A stretch of DNA of 64,000 nt, taken from NCBI GenBank assembly GCA_002389665.1, contig DGNO01000002.1, positions 753,624-817,623 on the forward strand, in the 5' to 3' direction. Made by a program: the position numbers and the translations under genes. The notes beneath the pieces were generated by a model. The model ran no database searches and was not told the DNA's origin. It was given only the letters and a program-made list of their open reading frames with translations. This stretch comes from Rhodobiaceae bacterium UBA4490. Its GTDB lineage: Bacteria; Pseudomonadota; Alphaproteobacteria; Parvibaculales; Parvibaculaceae. Positions 52,732 through 61,983 of the stretch are shown piece by piece. Position 1 is the stretch's first letter; every line of letters begins with the position of its first letter.

Positions 52732-53310
52732 ATGATGAGACGGATCCTTGCCCTTGCCGCGCTCCTTACAGCGCTCCCCTTAGCATTCAGCGCTGCCGAG
52801 GCCGCGAACCTTTCCGGCACCTATCTGATGTTCGGCGATCTGGACGGCAGATGCGCCAATGAAAACTGGAACCGGCAGGGCTTTGCCCGCGCTTGCGCCG
52901 GCGTCAATCTGCGCGTCCAGCGTTCCGGTTCAGCCTGGGTGGGTAAGGTCGTTCACGCACCGCCGCGCGGGCCAGCGGGCTATCAGAACCGCGGCATGGG
53001 CTGGATGGCCTTCAACGTGAGACCGAACATGTCCGGCCCCTCTTCATGCATGGCGGGGGGTCAGTCCGCCGCGCTGCTTTATGGCAGTGTCTTCGATCAG
53101 GTAAGCGGCGTGATGAAAGCGGGGTATATTCTCGCCGTGCCGCGCAGCACCACCTACGGTGCGGGCGCCGATATGGAGATCTATTTCCTGCCGGGTGTGA
53201 GCGACCCCGTTCTGCCGGGCGGTCAATGCAACAACCGCGCAACTTACGGCAAAGACCGCTTCACCAAACTGACACCGGATACGGGGCCGATGCCCTGGCA
53301 CGGCAACTAG
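52732..53310 (+). CDS. Secreted hypothetical protein
   Basis: A 192-residue protein with a clear signal peptide ending at AEAAN. The mature domain is Gly/Asn-rich with cysteines in GRCANEN, ARACAG, SSCMAG and GGQCNN that could form two disulfides. No family recognised. AAGAGGCAG precedes tandem ATGs at 52732 and 52735. It is convergent with the protein at 53318, 7 bases apart. Confidence 0.72.
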   Translation: MMRRILALAALLTALPLAFSAAEAANLSGTYLMFGDLDGRCANENWNRQGFARACAGVNLRVQRSGSAWVGKVVHAPPRGPAGYQNRGMGWMAFNVRPNMSGPSSCMAGGQSAALLYGSVFDQVSGVMKAGYILAVPRSTTYGAGADMEIYFLPGVSDPVLPGGQCNNRATYGKDRFTKLTPDTGPMPWHGN

Positions 53311-53317
53311 GACGACG

Positions 53318-53917
53318 TTAGAACTCGCGCCCGCCCGCTGCAGGTTTTTTGGCGGGCGGCTGGCCGCCTTCATAGGAAATAGTGATCTCACAAGTCTGCG
53401 CCTTGGTACCGGAGGGCTCCTCGCTCCATCCGGTATCGACGGCAAATTTCTTGAAACCGTTCTCCTTGCTCCACCATTGTATGAAGGCCGAATAGCGGGA
53501 GAAACGGTGTTCGGTGTCGCGGTGCTCATCGCGTTTCAGAGAACCGTAGCGCGTACCGACCCGCTCCAGAATCTCACCATGTTTTTGCGCGCAGCGTGCC
53601 TCTGAAATATCCCCGCGCTGCCAGGACAGACGGATGGCGCTTAGCCAGCCTTCAGCGAACTCTTCCCCCACCGTAAAATCGAGAAAGACCCGGAAGGGCG
53701 TCCCGCCCACCTCCACATCACTTGCCGAATGCAAGGTCTTTTGCGCCTCACCGCTCCCCGTCTCTTCCTCGAAAGAAAGGCCGGGCACGGCCGCCGCCTC
53801 TTCCAGCGTCATACCGAAGCGGTATGCGTCCCAGCCCGGAGGCGCCTCTTGCGCATGGGCAGGCACAGCCGCAAACACCAGGAGGGATACTGAGCAAAGC
53901 AATGAGCGCGATGTCAT
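53318..53917 (-). CDS. Secreted hypothetical protein
   Basis: A 199-residue protein with a signal peptide ending at AHAQE. It starts WDAYRFGMTLEEAAAVPG and has later RYGSLKRD; the layout parallels the secreted protein at 47229-47900. No known family. Nine bases downstream of the DUF4424 gene, so probably in its operon. Confidence 0.75.
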   Translation of the reverse strand: MTSRSLLCSVSLLVFAAVPAHAQEAPPGWDAYRFGMTLEEAAAVPGLSFEEETGSGEAQKTLHSASDVEVGGTPFRVFLDFTVGEEFAEGWLSAIRLSWQRGDISEARCAQKHGEILERVGTRYGSLKRDEHRDTEHRFSRYSAFIQWWSKENGFKKFAVDTGWSEEPSGTKAQTCEITISYEGGQPPAKKPAAGGREF

Positions 53918-53926
53918 GGCAGGTCC

Positions 53927-54940
53927 TCACTCCATTTCAAGATGCGGGGAATAGGTCATGAAGATGATGTCCTCTTCCGGCGTAAAATTTTTGGCGGAAA
54001 ACTCAAGACGCTGCGGGCCCGTCTGTTCAAGCGGATGCGGCCAGCAGCTGGCAAAAACGGCACCGGGCGCGCCAGTGTCGATGGTCAGATGAAAATGCCC
54101 GATAGGGCCGTTCCAGTTCGCCCCGCTCGTCAGCACATAGCCCACTTCGCGCGCAAAATGAGAATAACGCTCCTCTTCGGGCAAAGCGGCGAGCGCCGTA
54201 AACTCTTCGTCGCCAACACAGTAGCGTTCGCGAAACCAGCTATCGAACGCATCGAGTTTTTCCGCTTCCTGCCAGTTGCGCATGAAGGAGAGCATGAAGG
54301 CCCCGGCAACGGGCTTGTAGCTGTGCCGCACTTCCACTTTCTCACCGGCGGGAAACACCGCCTCCCAGAGATAGGTGATACGTGTTTTCCATTTGCGGCT
54401 TTCGAAATTACCGAGAAGGCCGAGCTCGGCCATGCGCTCTTTTATGGGCGCCGTGCGCGCCTCATCCCCGTACCAGGTCGAGGGCTGCCAAAGATCGTCA
54501 TAAGGCGCGAGCGGCCAGCCTTCTTCGCGGAAAAGCGCCGTAATATTCTCTCCCTCAAGGGAAATGATCTCCACGACTTCCCGCGCCTCGGTAGGCTTGC
54601 CGTCAAAGGTGGTGGTAAAATCGATAAACCGGACTTTTTCCGGCGCCGGCGGCCACTGCTCGCCAATGTCATCGGCAAATGTGTCGGGAAACGGAAAGGC
54701 GATAGTGAGCGCCGCATCCTCTTCCGTCACGTTTTCAAATTCATAGGCAACCTCGATACGCGAGGGGGAAAGAAACAGATCCTCCCGCGCAAGGCGCACA
54801 GCCTCATTCTCCTCCAGCACGATACCGCCCGCCACGATACTGGCCGCGCTGTCATTGGCACGCGCGGGGAAAGCCGCCATCCCGGTAAAGAGAACGGCAG
54901 TGACGAGAGAAAACCGCAGAAAGGCCGGACTGTTTTTCAT
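53927..54940 (-). CDS. DUF4424 family exported protein
   Basis: A 337-residue exported protein with a signal peptide ending at PARAND, recognised as DUF4424 from ENEAVRLAREDLFLSPS, the VAYEFENVT segment and the long Trp-rich middle. Function not established. ATG 54940 follows AAGGG; an in-frame extension to 54985 lacks support. The 20-bp motif copy B lies 91 bases upstream. Confidence 0.82.
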   Translation of the reverse strand: MKNSPAFLRFSLVTAVLFTGMAAFPARANDSAASIVAGGIVLEENEAVRLAREDLFLSPSRIEVAYEFENVTEEDAALTIAFPFPDTFADDIGEQWPPAPEKVRFIDFTTTFDGKPTEAREVVEIISLEGENITALFREEGWPLAPYDDLWQPSTWYGDEARTAPIKERMAELGLLGNFESRKWKTRITYLWEAVFPAGEKVEVRHSYKPVAGAFMLSFMRNWQEAEKLDAFDSWFRERYCVGDEEFTALAALPEEERYSHFAREVGYVLTSGANWNGPIGHFHLTIDTGAPGAVFASCWPHPLEQTGPQRLEFSAKNFTPEEDIIFMTYSPHLEME

Positions 54941-55030
54941 GGATAGAACCCTTTCCGGCAAAGCTTCAATGGCGCCTGCCCGCATAACGGCCTTTTATCC
55001 ATCAGCCTGACCGAGGCGGCAGCAGGGAAC

Positions 55031-55050
55031 AATTAGTACAGATGCCGTAA
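55031..55050 (+). promoter_or_regulatory. Copy B of the 20-bp motif
   Basis: AATTAGTACAGATGCCGTAA, between the divergent DUF4424 and amine-oxidase genes, matching copy A upstream of the LuxR-type regulator. It may be a binding site for that regulator. Confidence 0.45.
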
Positions 55051-55117
55051 CGGGGTGGAAGGAATTTCATAAGAAACACTGCCTTTCGCTCAGCACAGCG
55101 CTTAAACTCCCGCCAAG

Positions 55118-56482
55118 ATGAGCAGACCACCGGTATTCCGGAAAGAGCGGCGGCGGATAATCGCCCAAATGAGCGCGGCCGGCCTTTTGGCGGCTGCCGG
55201 CAGCGGAGCGCGGGCAGCCTCTCGCCCTGCCGCGCCCATCCTCATCATAGGCGCAGGCCTCGCCGGCCTTGCCGCCGCAAGAGCGTTGAAGAACGCAGGA
55301 CACGACGTGCTCATCCTCGAAGCACGCGGCAGAATCGGGGGCCGTCTTCATACCTCCCGCCTCTGGCCGGACATGCCCATGGATCTGGGCGCAAGCTGGA
55401 TCCACGGGATACGCGGCAACCCGCTTAGCGCCCTCGCGCGCGCAGCAGGCGCAGCGCTGGCCGAAACGAGCTATGGCTCTTCTCTGCTGCTTGGACCGGA
55501 CGGTGCCCCCTTCCGCGGCAACACCGGCAAAGCCGAAAAGATTCTGCGCCGCGCCCTTGAGGCAGCAAGCACGCGCAAGAGCGACATCTCCGCCGCACAG
55601 GCGCTTGAGGCCTCGCCCGGCTGGCGCGGCGCCTCGGCTGACGAGCGGCGCCTGATGCAGTACCTCGTCAACAGCACGCTCGAACATGAATATGGCGCGC
55701 CCGCACGGCAGCTTTCAGCCTGGTACGGCGATGAAGATGAAACATTCTCCGGACCGGATGCGCTTCTGCCCGGCGGCTTTGACCGGCTTGCCGCATACCT
55801 CGCGCAAGGTCTCGACATCCGCTTTCAAAGCAAGGTGAGCGGCATCGCCCCCGGCCTTGTAACGCTTGCCGACGGCAGTGCGTTCAAGGCAAGCCGCATC
55901 ATCTGCACCCTGCCGCTCGGCGTACTTGCCGGCGGCAATGTCCGGTTCGCCGAGCCGCTTGCGCCCGCGCGCCTGAAAGCGATAGAGGCGCTCGGCATGG
56001 GGCTCCTCAACAAATGCCTTCTCAGGTTCGAGAAGCCTCACTGGCCGGAAGGTCCCGACTGGATCGGCTGGCTGGGCGAGACCCCAGGCCTTTGGGGAGA
56101 ATGGGTCTCCCTCTCGCCAAGCCTCGGCATGCCGGTTCTCGTGGGCTTTAACGCAGGGGATGAGGCGGAAGCTATCGAAAATCTGAGTGACCGCGACACG
56201 GTGGCCTCCGCGCATGCGGCTTTGAAAGCCATGTTCGGCACGCAGTTCCCCCCGCCAGGCAGCGCGCAAATAACCCGCTGGGGAAAAGACCCGTTCAGCC
56301 TCGGCAGCTACAGCTTCAATGCCGTCAGCACAAACGGCCAAACCCGCCGCGCCCTTTCCGGTGCAGACTGGGACGGCGGGCTCTGGTTCGCCGGGGAAGC
56401 AACTATGGCGGACTATTTCGGCACCGCCCACGGCGCTTTTCTCTCAGGCAAGCAGGTGGCCGAAGCCATTCTTTCCGGCTGA
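55118..56482 (+). CDS. FAD-dependent flavin monoamine oxidase, Tat-exported
   Basis: A 454-residue flavoprotein of the amine oxidase family. The N-terminus has a twin-arginine-type signal (ERRRIIAQM). The dinucleotide motif is [15 protein letters not shown], followed by [10 protein letters not shown] and GASWIHG, and the C-terminus carries the FAD-contact region FAGEATM plus HGAFLSG. It would oxidise amines in the periplasm; polyamines are a possibility. It is divergent from DUF4424 and convergent with the lipid-A operon. Confidence 0.92.
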   Translation: MSRPPVFRKERRRIIAQMSAAGLLAAAGSGARAASRPAAPILIIGAGLAGLAAARALKNAGHDVLILEARGRIGGRLHTSRLWPDMPMDLGASWIHGIRGNPLSALARAAGAALAETSYGSSLLLGPDGAPFRGNTGKAEKILRRALEAASTRKSDISAAQALEASPGWRGASADERRLMQYLVNSTLEHEYGAPARQLSAWYGDEDETFSGPDALLPGGFDRLAAYLAQGLDIRFQSKVSGIAPGLVTLADGSAFKASRIICTLPLGVLAGGNVRFAEPLAPARLKAIEALGMGLLNKCLLRFEKPHWPEGPDWIGWLGETPGLWGEWVSLSPSLGMPVLVGFNAGDEAEAIENLSDRDTVASAHAALKAMFGTQFPPPGSAQITRWGKDPFSLGSYSFNAVSTNGQTRRALSGADWDGGLWFAGEATMADYFGTAHGAFLSGKQVAEAILSG

Positions 56483-56506
56483 GGGGCGCCATGGGGCGTG
56501 GCCGCG

Positions 56507-57217
56507 CTAGGCATCGCTGACACGCCGCTCCTCTTTCATAAAAAGCGCCATGATGAGGCTCGATATGCCCCAGGCAAGCAGCATGCTGACAAGCGTGTGT
56601 GAAAAATAGTGCTGGCCGCGCGCCATCTGGAAGAGCCCCATGAGCCAGCCCATGGTAATCCCCGGCAACCAGTAAATAGCCGCTGGCAAGGCAGGCATAC
56701 GCAAAGACTGCAAGAACCTCACCCCGAGCAGGGCAAACCCGCCTGCGGCATGCCCCGCCGGCCAGCACTGAAAATGCGCAGAAGAAGAAAGCGGTGCCGC
56801 CAGCCGGTCCCAGATACTGAAAGCCCCGTAAGGCCCGCCGAAGGAGAGCTCCTGCACCGGACAGGAAACGCCCGTCACACCCTTCAATAGCCCCGCCGCA
56901 AGCGGCACCAACGCCAGAACGAGCAAGGCAGCCCAAAGCGCGCGGGCATGGGAGCAGGGACGGCCGGCAAGGCGCCTTGCGCAAAGATAGAGAACAAGGA
57001 GCGAAGCCGAGGCGACAAGCAGAATTTTCGGCAACTTATAAAACGCCCAGAATAAGAGCCCGCGCTCTTCAGGTTGGACGAGCCATCCGCCTGCCGCCGG
57101 GTCGAAGAAAAAGCTTTGCAGCCATCTGTCGAGGAGCTGAAGCTCAGGCAGCATAAGAACGAGCACGATAAGTGCCAGACAAATGGCGCTTTCCAGAAAA
57201 AGCCGGCTCTTTCGCAC
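56507..57217 (-). CDS. PAP2-family membrane phosphatase (LpxT/LpxE-like)
   Basis: A 236-residue membrane phosphatase with about six membrane segments. The three PAP2 blocks are KGVTGVSCP (C in place of the usual R), CWPAGHAAGGF and RGQHYFSHTLVSM. These give the catalytic histidines, although the first block is atypical, as in the subset found beside EptA enzymes. It would act on a lipid phosphate, probably lipid A. GTG start 2 bases after eptA; last gene of the long operon. Confidence 0.88.
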   Translation of the reverse strand: MRKSRLFLESAICLALIVLVLMLPELQLLDRWLQSFFFDPAAGGWLVQPEERGLLFWAFYKLPKILLVASASLLVLYLCARRLAGRPCSHARALWAALLVLALVPLAAGLLKGVTGVSCPVQELSFGGPYGAFSIWDRLAAPLSSSAHFQCWPAGHAAGGFALLGVRFLQSLRMPALPAAIYWLPGITMGWLMGLFQMARGQHYFSHTLVSMLLAWGISSLIMALFMKEERRVSDA

Positions 57218-57219
57218 GC

Positions 57220-58977
57220 TTAAGCCCCGTGACCGCCGGGTTGCGGCGCAGCTTTTTCTTCCGCTGCGTCCGCCGCAAAAAGATCGAGCGCGCGGTCGTA
57301 AAGCTCGGTCTCCACGTTAAGAGCGCCCAATATCGTATGGAAGATCGCATCATGGGTTGCCGGCAGCCGGGCCCGGCGGGAAAGCGCTGCCCGCTCGACC
57401 CCCAACCGCGCCGCATAGCCATCCGATATCCAAAGCAGGAAAGGGATGTGCCGCTGCACATCCGGCGAAAACGCATATGGCAGGCCGTGCAGGTAAAGCC
57501 CCATCTCGCCAAGCGACTCGCCATGATCGGAAGCATAGAGAAGGGCGGTGTCGGCATCGGCCCGGTGATACTCTAGTACACCGATCACACCGGCCAGAAC
57601 ATGGTCCGTATACCGGATGGAATTGTCATAAGTATTGCGTATCTCGTCCGAAGAGCAGGACTGCAAATTCACCGTGCTGCAAACCGGCGCAAAGATGCCG
57701 AACCGGGCAGGATAGCGCTTGTAATAGGCCGGCCCGTGCGAACCCATCTGATGCAGCACGATAACCGTATCCCGCTTCAACGTGCGTACCCGCCGTTTCA
57801 GTGCCTCCACCAGCACTTCATCCGGGCAGCCGGCCTGCGTGCAAAGATCCGGATAGGTTTTTGCGTTCGGCAGCTCCGTCTCGACCCGCGCGCAAACGCC
57901 TTTACAGCCGGAATTGTTCTCGACCCAAAGAACATCGACATCGGCGCGCTTGAGAATGTCGAGCGCGTTTTCCGAGCGCATGGCATCGGCCCGATCATAA
58001 GCCCCCCGCCCGGCGGCGGAAAACATGCAAGGCAGGGACTCGGCCGTAGAAGTGCCGCATGAATAAGCGTTTTTGAAACTGACAACGCCGAGCGCCGCCA
58101 GTTCAGGGTTTGTTTCACGTTCATAGCCGTTAAGGGAAAAATCGGCGGCCCGCGCCGTCTCGCCCACCACCACGACAAAGAGAAGCGGCTTGCCGGGCCC
58201 GCCCATTCCTTTCCCGCGACGCACAGTTTTTGCCAGACGGCGTATCTCCCCGCCGCCCGCACGGCCCCGCTCGCCTTCCGTGAAATATTTCGCCGAATAA
58301 TAAATCGGTGAGGTCGGGTTGATCATATGCCGGAGATATCGGTTGTTCCGGACGAGCGAAGCATAGTCCTGAAAGAAGAATGCGCCGCTCAATCCGATAA
58401 TGACAAGGCAGGTAACGAGGCCGCCTGCGCGCAGGAAAAGCTCGCGCCGCCAACCCGGCCAGCGCAGCGGCACCCGGAAAATCAGCGCAGCCGGAAGAAC
58501 GCCCAATAAGAGCATATGAAGAAGAAAGGGGACTGAGAGAAGATCGCCCGCCTCGCCCCTATCGGTTTCAACGATATTGGCAATCATGGTCTGGTCGAAC
58601 ATCACCCCGTAGGAGGAGGTAAACCAGGAGGTAGCTGCCGCCAGCAGAAAAAGTACGGCCAAGACAGGCTTCATAATGCGCGGCAGCGCGGCGAGCTGCA
58701 GCAGAAGAAAAAACAAAGCGCCCAGAACAAGACCGAGAGAGCCGAGAAAGGCATAGTCTTCCAGAGAGCGTCCCGGCCAGGCCTGCCAAATGGTCTGCCA
58801 TAGCCGGACATTATAAAAAAGCAGCAGCGCCGCGCTTACGCCAAACGCGAGAAGGAGCGGAGGCACCCCTTGTTCTTGCCCGCCCGCGCTGCCTGCCGAA
58901 CGCCGGCGAAGGCGCGCACGGACCATGCCCCGATAAGCGCGTTTGAACGCGCGCGATATAGTGGTTTTACAGATCAT
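57220..58977 (-). CDS. eptA: Phosphoethanolamine transferase, EptA/MCR family
   Basis: A 585-residue enzyme with five N-terminal membrane helices and a periplasmic sulfatase-fold domain. The nucleophile threonine is in CGTSTAESLPCMFS, metal-binding elements are VVGETARA and ASDHGESLGE, and LYLHGLPYAF follows as in the family. Paired cysteines in the soluble domain would form the usual disulfides. It transfers phosphoethanolamine from phosphatidylethanolamine to lipid A. It lies 17 bases after cytochrome b561. ATG 58977 is chosen. Confidence 0.92.
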   Translation of the reverse strand: MICKTTISRAFKRAYRGMVRARLRRRSAGSAGGQEQGVPPLLLAFGVSAALLLFYNVRLWQTIWQAWPGRSLEDYAFLGSLGLVLGALFFLLLQLAALPRIMKPVLAVLFLLAAATSWFTSSYGVMFDQTMIANIVETDRGEAGDLLSVPFLLHMLLLGVLPAALIFRVPLRWPGWRRELFLRAGGLVTCLVIIGLSGAFFFQDYASLVRNNRYLRHMINPTSPIYYSAKYFTEGERGRAGGGEIRRLAKTVRRGKGMGGPGKPLLFVVVVGETARAADFSLNGYERETNPELAALGVVSFKNAYSCGTSTAESLPCMFSAAGRGAYDRADAMRSENALDILKRADVDVLWVENNSGCKGVCARVETELPNAKTYPDLCTQAGCPDEVLVEALKRRVRTLKRDTVIVLHQMGSHGPAYYKRYPARFGIFAPVCSTVNLQSCSSDEIRNTYDNSIRYTDHVLAGVIGVLEYHRADADTALLYASDHGESLGEMGLYLHGLPYAFSPDVQRHIPFLLWISDGYAARLGVERAALSRRARLPATHDAIFHTILGALNVETELYDRALDLFAADAAEEKAAPQPGGHGA

Positions 58978-58994
58978 GAAGCCTTGCAAGAAAC

Positions 58995-59699
58995 TCAGGA
59001 GCGCCGTTTAAAACCTGACACCATGGCGCGCGGCAAATTCTCCCGATGCGCGATGCTGGAGGCGGCCACCCCCGCCAGATGCAGGAAAACCAGAGCGAGC
59101 GTCAGATTGGCGGCAAGCTCATGGATTTCTTCCAAGAGCTCCGCACCTTCATGGCCTTCATGGCTACCATCCGTTTCATAGTCATCATCGGCACGGGCCG
59201 GCGTGATGAAGGAAATCTCCCGCATCTGGCCGTTGGCAAAAAGCGGGGCAAGCGGCCCCTCGCCTTCTTCGGCGGCAAGCAATGCCATGCCGCTCAGGGC
59301 TGTCACGGCAAGCATGAAAAGAAGGGCGATTACCATTGCACCGCCCGCCGGGCTGTGCCCGAGATGGCGCTGCGCGCTGCCTGTCAAAAGGCCGCGCAAA
59401 TAGCCCAGCACCGCGCGCGGCGGCGCGATGAAATTCGCAAAGCGGGCGGGGGTCGGCCCGGCAAATCCCCAAAGAACCCGCAGCATGACATAAGCGCCGA
59501 TCCCGTACCCCGCCCAGCTATGCAGCCACAAAGGCTCGCCTTCGCTCAGATAAGCCACGGCAAAGCAAAGCGCCAGAAACCAGTGCCCATAACGCACGAG
59601 CGGGTCCCACACACGGACCTGATCCTCATCCTTTGCGTTCACGCCCGATCCCGCCTCAAACGGGCGCGGGCCGCTTCCTGTCTCTGATTTTACGGACAC
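58995..59699 (-). CDS. Cytochrome b561 family membrane protein
   Basis: A 234-residue di-heme-type b-cytochrome with four membrane segments. Candidate heme ligands are His in VRYGHWFLAL, LWLHSWAGYG and IHELAANLTLALVFLHLAGV. A His/Asp/Glu-rich loop (SHEGHEG) precedes the last helix. Family members accept electrons from the quinone pool or exchange them with periplasmic partners. GTG 59699 begins one base after the upstream stop. Confidence 0.88.
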   Translation of the reverse strand: MSVKSETGSGPRPFEAGSGVNAKDEDQVRVWDPLVRYGHWFLALCFAVAYLSEGEPLWLHSWAGYGIGAYVMLRVLWGFAGPTPARFANFIAPPRAVLGYLRGLLTGSAQRHLGHSPAGGAMVIALLFMLAVTALSGMALLAAEEGEGPLAPLFANGQMREISFITPARADDDYETDGSHEGHEGAELLEEIHELAANLTLALVFLHLAGVAASSIAHRENLPRAMVSGFKRRS

Positions 59700-59700
59700 C

Positions 59701-60486
59701 TTAAAACTCCAGCTCGTATTCCAACATCCATTTGACGGTGTCGTCCGCCGTTGCCCCGGTCAGACCGCGCAGGTAGCCGACCTCGGCCTTGATCTCGCCG
59801 GGCACACCGTCAAGCTCGAACGCGCCGCCCAGAACGGGGCCGGCCCGGTGTTCCTGATCCTTGCTGCTTTTAAAATCGTGCACAGGCCCCAGCGAGCCGA
59901 AGGCCTCGATCCCGGCATAGAAGTCATCGGAGAATTCGTAGTGAATGCCCGCGCCATATTCGACGCCGAGCCCGCTATCGCGCCCTGCGCCTATCTCGCG
60001 CTCGAAAAGCAGATTGGCCCGGGTCACGGTATTACCGATACGCTTTTCGATGAGCGGGCCGAATTCGAATTTATCGGGCTGCCCGCCATCGCCTTTGAGA
60101 TATTCGACCAGCAAACCGAGATCGACGAAATGCGAACCGTCGCCAATGATTTCCAGACGGTTCTCCCATTTCGTGGCATCGAACCGGGTGTTACCCGTTC
60201 CCGGATCGCGCACCCGTTCCCCGCCGATCTCGGCAAACCAATAATCGGTCAGCCCGTAGCCGATGCTTGCCGAATAGAACTGCTCGTTATCGAGACTGCT
60301 CTTGCTGTCACTGGTCACGAAGCCGCGCTGCTCGATTTCCAGCGCGCCTTCTTCGACGAGCGGCGAATAAAGCTTCGTGCCCGCCAAAGCCGGGGAAGGA
60401 ACACAGGCGCAAACCGCTACAACAGAGGCGGCCAAAGCCAGCGCGCGGGACCCTGCTATACATGTCATCATCTGCCCCCGATACAT
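59701..60486 (-). CDS. Outer-membrane beta-barrel protein of the hemolysin-ligase operon
   Basis: A 261-residue exported protein, signal peptide ending at PALAG, with alternating-residue strands and a terminal phenylalanine (EYELEF) typical of outer-membrane barrels. No specific family is recognised. The ATG at 60486 overlaps the SDR stop (TGATG); ATG 60471 after GGGGGCAG is an alternative. Confidence 0.75.
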   Translation of the reverse strand: MYRGQMMTCIAGSRALALAASVVAVCACVPSPALAGTKLYSPLVEEGALEIEQRGFVTSDSKSSLDNEQFYSASIGYGLTDYWFAEIGGERVRDPGTGNTRFDATKWENRLEIIGDGSHFVDLGLLVEYLKGDGGQPDKFEFGPLIEKRIGNTVTRANLLFEREIGAGRDSGLGVEYGAGIHYEFSDDFYAGIEAFGSLGPVHDFKSSKDQEHRAGPVLGGAFELDGVPGEIKAEVGYLRGLTGATADDTVKWMLEYELEF

Positions 60487-61307
60487 CACGATACGCGTGC
60501 CTCCCTTTCGCCGCCGCCAGCCGCAGCGCCGCGATAGGCGGTAAATTGTTTGATGAGCCCCCCATCCACGGCACCCGGCAGAAGGCGCTGAAGCAGCACG
60601 AAGAAGCGCTCGGGACCCGCCGGATAGACACTGCGCTTTTGCTTTTCCGCCGCCCGCCAGATGCGCCGCGCTACTTTGGCCGGATCATCGAGTTTCATCG
60701 CGAACGGCTCCACCAGCTCCTCGAAAGACTGTGCCGCCGGCGTGCGCACCGCGCGCGGGGCGGCGTATGTCACCCCCACACCGTCAGGCGCAAGCTCGCG
60801 GCGCAGCGCATCGGAAAGCCCGCGCAAGCCGAATTTCGTTGCCGAATAGGCGGCAAAAAGCGGAAAGGCGATATCGCCGAACATCGAGCCGACATTGACG
60901 ATGCGCGGCGCGGCGGCGCGTTTGAGGAAAGGCAGCAGATCCCGGCTGAGAAGCAGCGGCGCGGCAAGATTGGTCTGCAGCATTTCCATCACCGCAGCCT
61001 CCGTCATGCCCGCGATGGAGCCGGTGCGCACCGCGCCTGCATTGTTGATCAATATGTCGAGTTTGCCGCCAGCACCTGCAACCGCCTCGGCAATCGCCGT
61101 GCGCCCTTCCGCTTTCGTGATGTCCGCCTGAACCAGTATGGGCTCAGAGCCGGTGGGAAGCTGCGCAGCCGTTTCTTCCAGCGCCTCCTTGCGCCGCCCG
61201 GCAAGAATAAGCCGCGCGCCCGCGCGCGCCGCCTCTCCGGCAAGCGCCGCGCCGATACCCGAACCTGCCCCGGTAATGACGACCAGCCGGTCTTTCTTAC
61301 GCCGCAT
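60486..61307 (-). CDS. Short-chain dehydrogenase/reductase
   Basis: A 273-residue classical SDR with cofactor motif TGAGSGIGAAL, NNAG, a serine in NVGSMFGD and the catalytic YSATK. It overlaps the diiron-oxidase gene by 11 bases. In this operon it would reduce or oxidise the product of the preceding enzymes. The in-frame extension upstream to 61712 is antisense-free but inside the oxidase gene and rejected. Confidence 0.9.
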   Translation of the reverse strand: MRRKKDRLVVITGAGSGIGAALAGEAARAGARLILAGRRKEALEETAAQLPTGSEPILVQADITKAEGRTAIAEAVAGAGGKLDILINNAGAVRTGSIAGMTEAAVMEMLQTNLAAPLLLSRDLLPFLKRAAAPRIVNVGSMFGDIAFPLFAAYSATKFGLRGLSDALRRELAPDGVGVTYAAPRAVRTPAAQSFEELVEPFAMKLDDPAKVARRIWRAAEKQKRSVYPAGPERFFVLLQRLLPGAVDGGLIKQFTAYRGAAAGGGEREARVS

Positions 61308-61983
61308 GCTGCGCCTCCCCAAGCCCGGCATCGCGGGCGAGCTTGGCGAACATCTCCCCCCAAAGCCGGTACACCATGTTTGCCGTATCGATGACGGCGC
61401 GCCGATTCTCCTCTCCCTCGACCTGATCGACGAGTTTCTCAAAAAAGGCGATATGGTCCTGATCGAGCGCACCATGCGAGGTGAGGTATGTGAAGCCCTT
61501 GGCTTGACCCTCCATCCCGAGGCGCTTGCGCACCGCATCGGCTCCTGCCGACGCGATATCGACGGACGTGCCTTCCAGCACCAGCACCATGCCCAGCATG
61601 GAATAGGGATTGACGAACTGAACGGCGTAATAAACGAATGCCACCATCGCGCGCACCGGCCAGTCGCCATCTCCGGCCCGCACCCGCTCCGCGTCTCCGC
61701 CGAGATGGGCAATATCGTTCAGAATCCATTCTTCGTGCCCTTGCTCTTCGGAAAGATATTCCAGAAGCGCGCTGCGGTAGGTCCTGTCGCCTTTCGGGCA
61801 GTGGGCGAGCGCATGCGCCAGAAGCGGGCATGTGTGTTTGACGTGATGATAGGCTTCGGTCAGATAGGCGATATAGAGATCGCGGTCGACACCGTTCTGC
61901 GCCGCCTCCAGCACGATGGGGATGGAAAAAAACGCATCCCGCGCGGCCTGCGTCTCCTGAAGAAGTGTATCGTAAAAACTCAT
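61297..61983 (-). CDS. TenA/heme-oxygenase-fold iron-containing redox enzyme
   Basis: A 228-residue all-helical protein of the TenA/PqqC-like superfamily, which includes heme-oxygenase-like diiron oxidases such as UndA. Candidate metal ligands are E43 in LTEAYHH, E80 and H83 in EEQGHEE, E137 in VLEGTS, and H170, D174 and H177 in SHGALDQDH. The E-x-x-H spacing of E80/H83 and the distance to E137 are close to those of UndA. It would use iron and oxygen on an acyl-type substrate. Start and stop overlap its neighbours. Confidence 0.85.
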   Translation of the reverse strand: MSFYDTLLQETQAARDAFFSIPIVLEAAQNGVDRDLYIAYLTEAYHHVKHTCPLLAHALAHCPKGDRTYRSALLEYLSEEQGHEEWILNDIAHLGGDAERVRAGDGDWPVRAMVAFVYYAVQFVNPYSMLGMVLVLEGTSVDIASAGADAVRKRLGMEGQAKGFTYLTSHGALDQDHIAFFEKLVDQVEGEENRRAVIDTANMVYRLWGEMFAKLARDAGLGEAQHAA

